Positions 8,377 through 16,143 of a DNA stretch of 64,000 nt are shown here, piece by piece. Each line of letters starts with the position of its first letter. Within the stretch, counting starts at the first letter, position 1. The notes beneath the pieces are model-generated. The model made no database searches. It saw nothing but the letters and a program-made list of their open reading frames with translations, and was not told where the DNA came from. The stretch is from Paraburkholderia sartisoli. GTDB taxonomy: Bacteria; Pseudomonadota; Gammaproteobacteria; Burkholderiales; Burkholderiaceae. A program made the position numbers and the translations under genes. The DNA lies in NCBI RefSeq assembly GCF_900107685.1, contig NZ_FNRQ01000007.1, positions 248,001 to 312,000 on the forward strand, read 5' to 3'.

Positions 8377-9117
8377 TTATCGACGTTCGCGAGACTGGTC
8401 TGCATCACGATCCCCGAACATCGGCGACATATCCCCGATGCGCGAAGGAGCGAGCAACTGCCGGTTGCTGCACGCTGTCAGCGGCGCGATCCCGTGCATG
8501 AAGCTGTTCCATTTCGCGGACGCCTGCAATGCCACGCGATGCGACGACCACGCTTCCACGTCAGGAAAGAACCGGTATAGCAGAACCTGATTGAGTGCGC
8601 CGACGACGCTGCTGAAGCCGCCAAAGAGCCCTTCCATCGCAGCCGGGTCTTCGGCGAGCGCGTGCTGCCGGAACGCATTCCAGCAGGCTGGCACCCCACC
8701 GGCGGCAAAGTCCAGCGTGGTCTCCTCGACAACACCCGCGCGTCGCGGCGCGCTGAACAACGGCCCCTGCGAGGCAAGCCAGTCATGGCCGTTTCCCCAG
8801 TGAGGCGTCAATTCGGGCAGGGGCGCGGGCACGAGAAACCGGCTTTCCTGACGCACGATCAGCGGGCGAACGCGCTCGAAATACGCCTGTAATTCCGCAC
8901 GCCCGTAAAGACCCAGCAGACGCGTTTGCCAGTCATCGAAACTGTCGTAGCGATACAGGCTGACGATCTGGTCCAGCGAGCCAGTACACGTCGCGAACGA
9001 GCCGATCAGGCGCTCGAGTATCGGCTGCAAACCGTCGTCGCCGCGTTCGCGCTGCGCATCCCAGAACAGGTCGGCAGCACCCGGTCGAAGCGTGTAGGAG
9101 CGGTGTTCGATCAACAT
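8377..9117 (-). CDS. NIPSNAP family protein (two tandem domains)
   Basis: This 246-residue protein has two ferredoxin-like NIPSNAP units. The first begins MLIEHRSYTLRPGAADLFW and includes GSFATCTGSLDQIVSLYRYDSFDDW; the second starts near residue 130 (VVEETTLDF) and includes SVVGALNQVLLYRFFPDVEAWSSH. These proteins appear beside aromatic and steroid degradation genes, but no reaction is established for this type. The ATG at 9117 follows AGGGGA by eight bases. A second candidate at 9159 overlaps the maleylacetate reductase stop as TGATG and would add 14 residues. A 199-bp gap follows before the intradiol dioxygenase. Confidence 0.85.
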   Translation of the reverse strand: MLIEHRSYTLRPGAADLFWDAQRERGDDGLQPILERLIGSFATCTGSLDQIVSLYRYDSFDDWQTRLLGLYGRAELQAYFERVRPLIVRQESRFLVPAPLPELTPHWGNGHDWLASQGPLFSAPRRAGVVEETTLDFAAGGVPACWNAFRQHALAEDPAAMEGLFGGFSSVVGALNQVLLYRFFPDVEAWSSHRVALQASAKWNSFMHGIAPLTACSNRQLLAPSRIGDMSPMFGDRDADQSRERR

Positions 9118-9158
9118 TGCGGCATCCCCTGTGACGGATTCGCGCGGAGCATGCGGCA

Positions 9159-10217
9159 TCAGCCGGGCCCGGCGCCTTCGTAAGCGCGCTGCAGCAGTGC
9201 GCGGATCGCCGCCCGTTCGAGCGGGCGGGGATTCGGATACGGCGTTTGCACCACGAGATCAGCGGCACGATCGAGTGCGTCCGCCGCCATGCCGAGTTCC
9301 CGCAGCGAACGCGGCACGCCGAGCGACTCACCGAGCGCGTGGAGCCCGGCGACTGCCTGCGGACGCCCGAGCGCGCGCGCGATGCGGGTCAGCGCCTCGC
9401 GCGCCGCATCCGCGTTGTAGGCGAGCGCATGCGGCAGGATCACCGTATGCACTTCCGCGTGAGGCAGATTGAAACTGCCCCCAAGCGTGTGGCACAGCTT
9501 GTGGTGCAGCCCCATCTGCACGTTGCCGAGCACCGTGCCGCACAGCCAGGTGCCGTATTGCGCGTCGCTGCGCGCATCGAGGTCAGCCGGCGCCGTTCGC
9601 AGCCGCGGCAACGCATGCGCGAGCGCGCGAATGCCCTCTTCGGCCATCAGGCTGTAGACCGGATTGCCGTCCTGTGCATACAGCGCTTCGGCCGCGTGCG
9701 CGATCGCGTTGATGCCGCTCGTCATGCTCAGGGCCACGGGCAGCGCAAGCGTCAGTTCGGGGTCGTAGATGACGTTGCGGGGCAGCACGCGCCAGTCGCG
9801 CCCGGTCTTCTTGATGCCGTCCTCGGTGAGGCCGTATAGCGGTGTCATTTCGGAGCCCGCATAGGTCGTCGGCAACGCGACGATCGGCAGATCCGATTCG
9901 AGCGCGATCGCCTTGGCAAGGCCGATCGTCGAGCCGCCGCCGGCCGCGACGCAGCCATCGGCGCCGAGGCGCCGGGCGGCGTCTATCGCACTGCGCGCGA
10001 CTTCGACCGGCACGTGCATGACCGCGCTGCCCAGCACGCCGGCACATCGGTCGCCGAGAATCCCGGCGATCTCCTCGCCGAGCGCCGTCTGCTCCGGCGT
10101 GGTCAGCACGAGCGCGCGCCGTATGCCGCGCTGGTCGAGTTCGCGCGGCAGGAACTGACGGCTGCCGGCGCCGAAGACAACCCGGGTCGCATGGGTTTCG
10201 TGGACGAATGACTGCAT
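9159..10217 (-). CDS. Maleylacetate reductase
   Basis: This 352-residue protein belongs to the iron-containing alcohol dehydrogenase superfamily and matches the usual length of maleylacetate reductases. Visible elements are the nucleotide-binding loop GGGSTIGLAKAIAL, the segment LPTTYAGSEMTP, HAAEALYA, and HHKLCHTLGGSFNLPHAEVH with clustered His residues where the family binds metal. The enzyme reduces maleylacetate to 3-oxoadipate with NAD(P)H, the step after hydroxyquinol cleavage, so it pairs with the intradiol dioxygenase two genes downstream. The start at 10217 is preferred because GAGGA lies nine bases before it; an ATG at 10226 overlaps the ribosome site and would add three residues. 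Confidence 0.93.
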   Translation of the reverse strand: MQSFVHETHATRVVFGAGSRQFLPRELDQRGIRRALVLTTPEQTALGEEIAGILGDRCAGVLGSAVMHVPVEVARSAIDAARRLGADGCVAAGGGSTIGLAKAIALESDLPIVALPTTYAGSEMTPLYGLTEDGIKKTGRDWRVLPRNVIYDPELTLALPVALSMTSGINAIAHAAEALYAQDGNPVYSLMAEEGIRALAHALPRLRTAPADLDARSDAQYGTWLCGTVLGNVQMGLHHKLCHTLGGSFNLPHAEVHTVILPHALAYNADAAREALTRIARALGRPQAVAGLHALGESLGVPRSLRELGMAADALDRAADLVVQTPYPNPRPLERAAIRALLQRAYEGAGPG

Positions 10218-10233
10218 GACGCGCATTCCTCAA

Positions 10234-10899
10234 TTAATTTGATGAGCAGGATGACGCGGCCGCCGCGAGCATCTCACGCGCATAGCCGATCTCGGCGTCG
10301 CGGATGCCGTGCCCTGTTGCGCCCTCGATCTTCAGGGTCACGGCCGCGCCGGCCCTGTCGAAAAACGCCGCGCTTTCGCGCACGCTGCCGGCGGGCACAT
10401 AGGGGTCATCGTCCCACGTCGACAACAGCACCGGCATGTGCCGCAGCGCGCCGCACACGACGTCGCGATGCATGCCAGGCGGGCCGATCAGGCCGCCGGT
10501 GAACGCGACCAGCGCGCGATAGCGCCGCCCCATGCGCCAGACAAACTCGCTGCACAGGCACGCGCCCTGCGAGAAACCCATCAGCACCTGTGCTTCGTAG
10601 GGGATGCCCTCTTCACACAGCACGCCGGACACCGCTTCGAGCCGTGCCAGCGCCTGTGAAAGGCGCGGCTCGTTCGCGTCGAGCGGCTCGATGAAGCGCT
10701 GCGGATACCACGAACCGTCCGCCGCGGCCGGCGCGTGCCACGCAATCCCGGGCCGCGCGAAACGGCGCACCACCTGCTCGTGCATCCACCCTGGCGACTG
10801 CCCGCGGCCATGCACGAGAATGACGGCCAGCGCCGCATCGCGTGCCGGCGTGCCGAACACGCTCAACGGCGTTTGAAGGTGCGGATTGAGGTTCGACAT
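10234..10899 (-). CDS. Alpha/beta hydrolase, phospholipase/carboxylesterase family (MhqD-like)
   Basis: This 221-residue hydrolase belongs to the Abhydrolase_2 family. The catalytic Ser is in GFSQGA (Ser 110), the acid is in STWDDDPYVP (about 164-165) and the His in GATGHGI (about 197). VILVHGRGQSP near the start carries the oxyanion-hole region. Its stop-to-start spacing to the upstream ring-cleaving dioxygenase is eight bases, so the two are co-transcribed. In Bacillus the pair MhqD (this type of hydrolase) and MhqO/MhqA (the dioxygenase type) protects against or degrades hydroquinones. Here the pair may serve the same chemistry inside a catabolic operon. It could alternatively hydrolyse an ester of the growth substrate. 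Confidence 0.88.
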   Translation of the reverse strand: MSNLNPHLQTPLSVFGTPARDAALAVILVHGRGQSPGWMHEQVVRRFARPGIAWHAPAAADGSWYPQRFIEPLDANEPRLSQALARLEAVSGVLCEEGIPYEAQVLMGFSQGACLCSEFVWRMGRRYRALVAFTGGLIGPPGMHRDVVCGALRHMPVLLSTWDDDPYVPAGSVRESAAFFDRAGAAVTLKIEGATGHGIRDAEIGYAREMLAAAASSCSSN

Positions 10900-10907
10900 C
10901 GGCACGT

Positions 10908-11867
10908 TCAATACTTCAGCGTTTCCAGCGATTCCATGATCGTCGCCCGCTGGCTTTCGAACTGCGGCGCAATCTGCACTTTCGAGCCGAGTTCCTCGTA
11001 AGGTTCGTCGATCAGGAAACCCTCGGGCTTCGACACCGTCGCCTCGAACATCGCCCCGCTCGGCGTGCGCACATAGATCGATTCGAAGTAGCCGCGATCC
11101 TTGCGCTCGGAGGTATCGGTGAAGCCCATGCCTTCCAGGTTCGCCTTGACCTTGTCCTGCACCGTGCGATCCGCGACCTGAAACGCGCAGTGATGCACGA
11201 TGCCCGCGCCGTACGTCCAGCTGGCCTGCGGCAGGTCCGGCTCGACCACGTAGTCGACGAACCTGCCCGAGCCGCCGTCGCCGAACGCGTAGCGCGCGTA
11301 CTTGCCGTCGCGCGCCGATTCGTGCGCCGCCCAGCCGTTTTCCATGAATTCCTGCGACGTTTCGGTCTCGCGCACGTTCACGCCGATCGTGTGCAATCCG
11401 CGAATCGCCAGCTCGGCCGGCACCTCGCCGTTCGAGTACGGCTTGCGTGCGTCGTCGGCGATGCCGATCAGCTCGTAACCGACACCGCACGGATGCGCGA
11501 AGCTCAGCACGTGTTCGCCGAAGCGCTCAGAGCGCCTCACGTCGAAACCGTGCGCGGCGAGGCGCTGTGCCCAGAACGGAATGGCCGACACCGGCACCGA
11601 CAGCGCGAGGCTGTCGATCTGCCCGGTGCCGCGCTGTCCCTTGCGGCCGGAATGGGCAACAGGAAAACAGGTGATCAGCGTGCTTTCCTCGCCGAGGTCA
11701 TTGCCGTAGTACAGGTGATAGAACGGCGCGACGCCGTCGTAAATCAGCGTCTTCTTCACGCTCTTGAGCGACAGCACCTTCGTGTGGAAGTCGTAATCTT
11801 CCTGCGCCGTGCCGACGCACAGCGTGATGTGGTGATGACGCTGGATTGTCTGGCTTGCCTGAGTCAT
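10908..11867 (-). CDS. Ring-cleaving dioxygenase of the VOC/glyoxalase fold (MhqO/PcpA-like)
   Basis: This 319-residue protein contains two glyoxalase-like halves (about 10-140 and 155-310). The metal-site pattern of Fe(II) hydroquinone dioxygenases is visible: HHHITL near residues 11-16, VHHCAF near 225-229 and the Glu in GAMFEATVS (about 275). Related enzymes such as PcpA and LinE cleave hydroquinones or chlorohydroquinones, and MhqO-type proteins are linked to quinone stress. It is the third gene after the CoA ligase and is 8 bases from the MhqD-like hydrolase. Together with the intradiol enzyme it means the cluster encodes both an extradiol-type and an intradiol ring cleavage. The substrate is not known. 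Confidence 0.9.
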   Translation of the reverse strand: MTQASQTIQRHHHITLCVGTAQEDYDFHTKVLSLKSVKKTLIYDGVAPFYHLYYGNDLGEESTLITCFPVAHSGRKGQRGTGQIDSLALSVPVSAIPFWAQRLAAHGFDVRRSERFGEHVLSFAHPCGVGYELIGIADDARKPYSNGEVPAELAIRGLHTIGVNVRETETSQEFMENGWAAHESARDGKYARYAFGDGGSGRFVDYVVEPDLPQASWTYGAGIVHHCAFQVADRTVQDKVKANLEGMGFTDTSERKDRGYFESIYVRTPSGAMFEATVSKPEGFLIDEPYEELGSKVQIAPQFESQRATIMESLETLKY

Positions 11868-11942
11868 GCCTGTCTCCTTCAGCTGGATCGTGATGGGTGT
11901 CGCGCGCGCAGGTCCGGATGGCTTGCGGTGCGGCTGGCGGGA

Positions 11943-12743
11943 TCAGTCCGCCGGTTTTTCAGCCTGTTTTTCAGTTCGTTCAGATGTCATCGCGCCGTCG
12001 ACCAGGTCCCAGATGAACCGGCCCGAAGGCTCGCGCTGCTCCTCGGCGATGTGCGCGATCAGCCCGGCCGCCCGGCTCAACACCGCGAAGCCGCGCATCA
12101 GCGCAGCGGGAATGCCGATGTCGCCGAGCACCGCCGCCACCGCGCCGGTCGCGTTGATCGTGACGTGACGCCCCACCGCCGCGTCCACTTCGGCGGCAAG
12201 CTGTTCGAGCGCCACGCAGCGCGCGCCGAACGTGCCGCCCTCGCGCGCGAGTTGCAGTAACGCGATGGCGCGCGGGTCGTCCGGCTTGTGCAGGTGATGG
12301 CCAAAACCCGGCACCGCCTCCCGCCGCGCGCGGTAATCCATGGCGATGCGTTGTGCTTCGGCGGCGCCGTTTCCGCCCGCCGCGACGATCCGGTCGAGCA
12401 GTGCCGCCGCCGGCTCCATCGTGCCGACAAAGCGGCTCGCGACCGCCAGCAACCCGGCCGCGACGCCGGCCTGCAGATTCTCCGGCGAGCTGGCATAAAC
12501 CATCCGCGTGGCGATGGCGCTCGGCGTCATGCCGTGCTCCATCAGCGTCACCAGCACCGCATCGACGATGCGGCGCTCCGCGTCCGTCGGCATCCTGCAG
12601 AAGGTCTGTTTCATGAACACGTCGACAAAGCTCGCGCGGCCGAGCAGGTCGCCCACCAGATCGTCGTCGCCGTAGTACACGGCGCGCGTGGTGTAGCGGC
12701 ACAACGCGGTGCGCGGAGCGTGTTTTTCGTGCGGCGCGTTCAT
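11943..12743 (-). CDS. Citryl-CoA lyase / citrate synthase-domain protein
   Basis: This 266-residue protein is a short stand-alone citrate-synthase fold, about two thirds of a normal citrate synthase. Seen segments are LGRASFVDVFMKQTFCRMPTDAE, the central VPGFGHHLHKPDDPRA that aligns with the substrate-binding His loop GFGHR, and a C-terminal domain with TGAVAAVLGDIGIP and GLIAHIAEE. Such proteins are annotated as citryl-CoA lyases, which split citryl-CoA to acetyl-CoA and oxaloacetate, and other acyl-CoA C-C lyases are possible. The ATG shares its last base pair with the stop of the CoA ligase (TGATG), a sign of translational coupling. A ligase plus lyase pair suggests CoA activation of an acid followed by a retro-Claisen-type cleavage; this is inference. 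Confidence 0.82.
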   Translation of the reverse strand: MNAPHEKHAPRTALCRYTTRAVYYGDDDLVGDLLGRASFVDVFMKQTFCRMPTDAERRIVDAVLVTLMEHGMTPSAIATRMVYASSPENLQAGVAAGLLAVASRFVGTMEPAAALLDRIVAAGGNGAAEAQRIAMDYRARREAVPGFGHHLHKPDDPRAIALLQLAREGGTFGARCVALEQLAAEVDAAVGRHVTINATGAVAAVLGDIGIPAALMRGFAVLSRAAGLIAHIAEEQREPSGRFIWDLVDGAMTSERTEKQAEKPAD

Positions 12744-14239
12744 CAGTGGCTCCGCTCGTTGAGGATCGTTTCGCGAATCGCCGGCTTGAGCACCTTGCCC
12801 ACCGCGCTGCGCGGCAGCGATTCGAACAGGTGAACGTGCTTGGGCGCCTTCACCGAACCCAGCTCGCGCTTGACGAGGCCGATCAGTTCGTCGGCGTCCA
12901 CGCTCATGCCCGGGCGCAGCTGCACCGCCGCATGCACCGCCTCGCCCCACTTCTCGTCGGGCACGCCGACCACCGAACAGTCCGCGACCGCCGGATGGGC
13001 GGACAGCACCACCTCCACGTCGCCCGGATAGACATTGAAGCCGCCCGTGATGATCACGTCGCGGATCCGGTCGCGCAGGAACAGATAGCCGCGTTCGTCG
13101 AACACGCCCGCGTCGCCGGTCCGCAGCCAGCCGTTGACGAGCGTCTTGCGCGTTTCCTCCTCGGCGCTCAGGTAGCCGCTCATCACGAGGTCGCCGCGCA
13201 CGGCGATCTCGCCCTCCTCGCCGACCGGTAGCGGCAGGCCGTCCTTGCCCACGATGGCGACACGCGTCATCAGCGACGGCCGTCCCACCGAAGCGAGATG
13301 CGCTCCGGTCATCGCGGCCGGCGGCAGGAACGTGATGATCTGCGGCGCCTCGGTCTGGCCGAACGACGTACACAGCACCGGCCCGAACACCGATTGCGCC
13401 GCGCGAATCTGCTCGGGCCGCATCGGCGCGCCGCCGTACACGAGATAACGCAGCGCGGCGAGCCGGCGCGGCGTGCGACGCTGCTCTTCCACCAGCGCGA
13501 GGATCAGCGTGGGCGGTGCGAAGAAGATCGTCGCGTCGTGCGCGGCGGCGGCATCGAGCAGACCCGCGGGCTTCGTGTCCTCGGGGAAAATCAGCGCGCC
13601 ACCGGCGCCCAGCAACGGCAGCATGTAGGTGGACGTCCCGTGCGTGAGCGGCGCGGCGACCAGATAGCGGTCGTCGGGCGTGAGGCCCAGCTCGTGAATC
13701 TGCGTCGCGATGTTCGCGTTCCATGCGCGCAGCGGCTGGATGACGCCCTTCGGGAATCCCGTCGTGCCGCCGGTGAACTTGATCGCCTGCGCATCTTCGA
13801 GGCTCACGCCGCCCCGCGCATACGGGCCGAACGCGACCGCGCCGGTGTCGCCAGCGTTGCGCGTCAGGTCGTCCAGCGGCCGCAGCGGCGCCGGCACGCC
13901 CGCGAGCCGTTCGAGCATCGCCGCATCGGCGAGCACGAGCGTCGGCCCGACAAACTCGACGATGCGCCGCAGTTCCGGGTCGCCGTTGCGCGGATTGAGC
14001 GGCACCCAGACCTTGCCCGCGGCGAGGATCGCAAGAATCGCCAGCAGGTGCTCGACGCTGTTCGCGGCGCCGACGCAGACGCGGCTGCGCGGCAACGGAT
14101 CGAGACGCGTGAGCGCCGCCGCGCGGGCCAGCACCTGCTCCGCGAGCACGCTGAACGTCAGGTTGCCGGACGGGCTCACCACGGCGATCCGGTTCGGATG
14201 CCGATGGGCCGCGCGCCAAAGGAAATCAACTGGGTACAT
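12743..14239 (-). CDS. AMP-dependent acyl-CoA synthetase/ligase
   Basis: This 498-residue protein is an ANL-superfamily ligase that activates a carboxylic acid to its CoA thioester via an acyl-adenylate. Motifs in order are IKFTGGTTGFPKG (P-loop, about 153-165), YLVYGGAPMRPEQ, CTSFGQTEAPQ, GEIAVRGDLVMSGY, GWLRTGDAGVFDERGY, the hinge-containing RDRIRDVIITGGFNVYPG and the C-terminal catalytic Lys in PRSAVGKVLKP. The start at 14239 is supported by GGGAGA eight bases upstream; the frame continues upstream to 14422 without support. It is the first gene of the downstream half of the cluster, behind a candidate operator. The specific acid is unknown. Confidence 0.92.
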   Translation of the reverse strand: MYPVDFLWRAAHRHPNRIAVVSPSGNLTFSVLAEQVLARAAALTRLDPLPRSRVCVGAANSVEHLLAILAILAAGKVWVPLNPRNGDPELRRIVEFVGPTLVLADAAMLERLAGVPAPLRPLDDLTRNAGDTGAVAFGPYARGGVSLEDAQAIKFTGGTTGFPKGVIQPLRAWNANIATQIHELGLTPDDRYLVAAPLTHGTSTYMLPLLGAGGALIFPEDTKPAGLLDAAAAHDATIFFAPPTLILALVEEQRRTPRRLAALRYLVYGGAPMRPEQIRAAQSVFGPVLCTSFGQTEAPQIITFLPPAAMTGAHLASVGRPSLMTRVAIVGKDGLPLPVGEEGEIAVRGDLVMSGYLSAEEETRKTLVNGWLRTGDAGVFDERGYLFLRDRIRDVIITGGFNVYPGDVEVVLSAHPAVADCSVVGVPDEKWGEAVHAAVQLRPGMSVDADELIGLVKRELGSVKAPKHVHLFESLPRSAVGKVLKPAIRETILNERSH

Positions 14240-14308
14240 ACGGACTTTCTCCCGGAATGAGGTGGGCCGACCTGGCCGCGAATAGCGGCGGATGTTCAGC
14301 CCCTGGAG

Positions 14309-14322
14309 ACAAGAATACTTGT
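14309..14322. promoter_or_regulatory. Small inverted repeat ACAAG-N4-CTTGT before the CoA ligase gene
   Basis: The arms ACAAG and CTTGT are perfect and separated by AATA. The repeat lies 70-83 bp upstream of the CoA ligase start and 7 bp from the larger GntR-type dyad. It could be a second protein-binding site or part of the promoter. No function is established. Confidence 0.3.
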
Positions 14323-14329
14323 TTATCTG

Positions 14330-14343
14330 AATGTTCGAATATT
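14330..14343. promoter_or_regulatory. Candidate GntR operator upstream of the CoA ligase operon
   Basis: The sequence AATGTTCGAATATT is an imperfect palindrome centred on TTCGAA and differs from the perfect palindrome AATGTTCGAACATT near the GntR gene at one position. In both places the dyad is followed by CG. It stands 91 bp before the CoA ligase start in the 157-bp gap between that gene and the GMC oxidoreductase. This is where an operator for the catabolic operon would be expected. Binding by the GntR protein is inferred from the shared sequence. Confidence 0.62.
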
Positions 14344-14396
14344 CGGATATACCCTGGCGTGGCGGGCGTTCCGTTAGCGCATCCGGTGGAGGCGCT

Positions 14397-16103
14397 TCAT
14401 TGCGCTTCGGCGAAGGCGGCATTCATCGGCACGCCGGCAATGCGCGCCGCCGCGTGTTCGGCGAGCATCAACGTCGGCAGATAGGTGTTCGCGCTCGGGA
14501 TGGCCGGCATCACCGATGCATCCACGACACGCAACCCCTCCACGCCATGGACCCGGTAGTTGTCGTCAACAACCGCCAGCGGATCGCGCTCGCTTCCCAT
14601 CGCGCACGTGCCGACCGGATGGCCCATCGGCGCGATCGACGACATCAATTCCGCATCGGACAGCGCCACGTCCCCATGCGGCCCGGCGAGCGGCCGCGCG
14701 CCCGGAAACGCGAGGCCAAACGCGCGCCGTCGCACAGCGCCCGGCGAATTGAGCGCGGCCTTTGCACCCGCGGCGATCAGCGCGCCGGTCATGCCACTGC
14801 GATTGAACTGGTTGAGTGCGAGACCCGCAGGCAACAGGAACGCCTCGCTGTAACTCGCCGCGACCGCCGGATCGCGCAGCAGGCGTTCGGCGAGCCGCGC
14901 CGCCTTCAGCACGCGCGGCGCGTCGCGCGGGTCATCGAGCATCTGGAAGTCGATGCGCGGATTGACGTGTGGACTCGCGCTCGCAAGCGTCACCGCGCCG
15001 GTGGAGAACGGCGTATAGAGCGCCGAGCCGACCATCGCCACGTCGACACCGAACGCACGCGGACTCACGCGCCCCAGCATGAAGAGCATCAGGTCGCCAG
15101 CCGGACAGTCGGGCAGCCCCGACGACGCGCGCAACCCGGCAACGGCGAAGCGGCGCACGTGCGCCGCGAGGCGCGTCGCGGGCGGCAGCGTCAGCGCGAA
15201 GAACTGGTATGCATGGTTCTGCAGGTTGCGTCCGACGCCGCGCCGGTCCGCAACCGGCTGTATGCCGAGCCGCATGAGGTCGTCGACCGGTCCGATGCCG
15301 GAGCGCATCAGGAGCGCCGGCGAATGGATCGCGCCCGCACTCAGGATCACCTCGCGCGCAGCGAGCGCGAGCGTTTCGCCGGCGCGGATCGCGTTGACGC
15401 CCGTCACGCGGCGTCCGTCGAAACGCAGCGACGTCACACAGGTACCCGACAGGATCGTGAGGTTCTCCCGCGCGCGCACTTCGCGGGTCAGATAGCACCG
15501 CGCGCTCGACGAGCGCGCGTGTGCGTCGCAGCTTGCGGGCATCGCGAAGAAGCCGTCACCGGCCGTCGCGTTGATGTCGTCGGCGAACGGGAAGCCGAGC
15601 CCGGCCGCCGCGTGCTCCATGCGTCGCACGAATTCCGGCCATTGCCCACGCGGCGTCCGGCTGATCGGGCACGCGCCGCGCGGTGCATCACGCGCCGGGC
15701 GGTCATGGTCGTCCTCGACCTTGCCGAAGCACGCGGCGACGTCGTCCCAGCCGAAGCCGCGCGCGCCGCGCGCCGTCCAGCGCGCGTAATCGGAGGGCAG
15801 CCCGCGCAGCGCGAACATCCCCATGATGCTCGAGCCCCCGCCCATCACACGGGCCTGTGGATACGGACGCGGCGCTGTGCCCGCCACCGCCGTCGCTTCC
15901 AGTCCCGGCCAGAAGTAGTGCGGATTGAGCGTGGAACTCGGAAACGTGTCGTCGATGTCGGCGGGCGTCGCGCCGGGCGGCGTGTCGTCGCCGGCCTCGA
16001 CCAGCACGACGCGATGCGCGCGATGCGCCGAAAGCCGCGCGGCGAGCGCCGCACCCGCGCTGCCGCCGCCCACCACGAGAAAATCCGTTTCCGCTGTTTC
16101 CAC
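14397..16103 (-). CDS. GMC family FAD-dependent oxidoreductase (choline dehydrogenase-like)
   Basis: This 568-residue flavoprotein begins with the FAD-binding motif DFLVVGGGSAGAALAARL followed by VVLVEAGDD. Other GMC signatures are VMGGGSSIMGM (GMC signature 1 region), VILSAGAIHSPALLMRSGIG (signature 2), and the C-terminal HPVGTCAMGS and SANTYLPTLMLAEHAA, which carry the active-site His and Asn. Family members oxidise primary alcohols such as choline, aryl alcohols, polyethylene glycol or alkanols to aldehydes. It is the third gene of the porin-amidohydrolase-GMC transcript, 40 bp after the amidohydrolase. It may oxidise an alcohol group on the growth substrate before CoA activation; that order is inference. 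Confidence 0.9.
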   Translation of the reverse strand: METAETDFLVVGGGSAGAALAARLSAHRAHRVVLVEAGDDTPPGATPADIDDTFPSSTLNPHYFWPGLEATAVAGTAPRPYPQARVMGGGSSIMGMFALRGLPSDYARWTARGARGFGWDDVAACFGKVEDDHDRPARDAPRGACPISRTPRGQWPEFVRRMEHAAAGLGFPFADDINATAGDGFFAMPASCDAHARSSSARCYLTREVRARENLTILSGTCVTSLRFDGRRVTGVNAIRAGETLALAAREVILSAGAIHSPALLMRSGIGPVDDLMRLGIQPVADRRGVGRNLQNHAYQFFALTLPPATRLAAHVRRFAVAGLRASSGLPDCPAGDLMLFMLGRVSPRAFGVDVAMVGSALYTPFSTGAVTLASASPHVNPRIDFQMLDDPRDAPRVLKAARLAERLLRDPAVAASYSEAFLLPAGLALNQFNRSGMTGALIAAGAKAALNSPGAVRRRAFGLAFPGARPLAGPHGDVALSDAELMSSIAPMGHPVGTCAMGSERDPLAVVDDNYRVHGVEGLRVVDASVMPAIPSANTYLPTLMLAEHAAARIAGVPMNAAFAEAQ

Positions 16104-16143
16104 GCTGCCTCCCTTTATTGACCGCTCAAGCGAAACAGCACGT

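Noticed and set aside
12745..14219. Minus-strand frame joined to the citryl-CoA-lyase-like gene as one 758-codon frame
   Set aside because: Its upstream part is an out-of-frame reading of the CoA ligase; the lyase begins at 12743.
14331..16121. Long plus-strand open frame (596 codons) across the GMC oxidoreductase gene
   Set aside because: It is the antisense shadow of a clear FAD oxidoreductase; the residues are rich in Arg, His and Ala with no domain.
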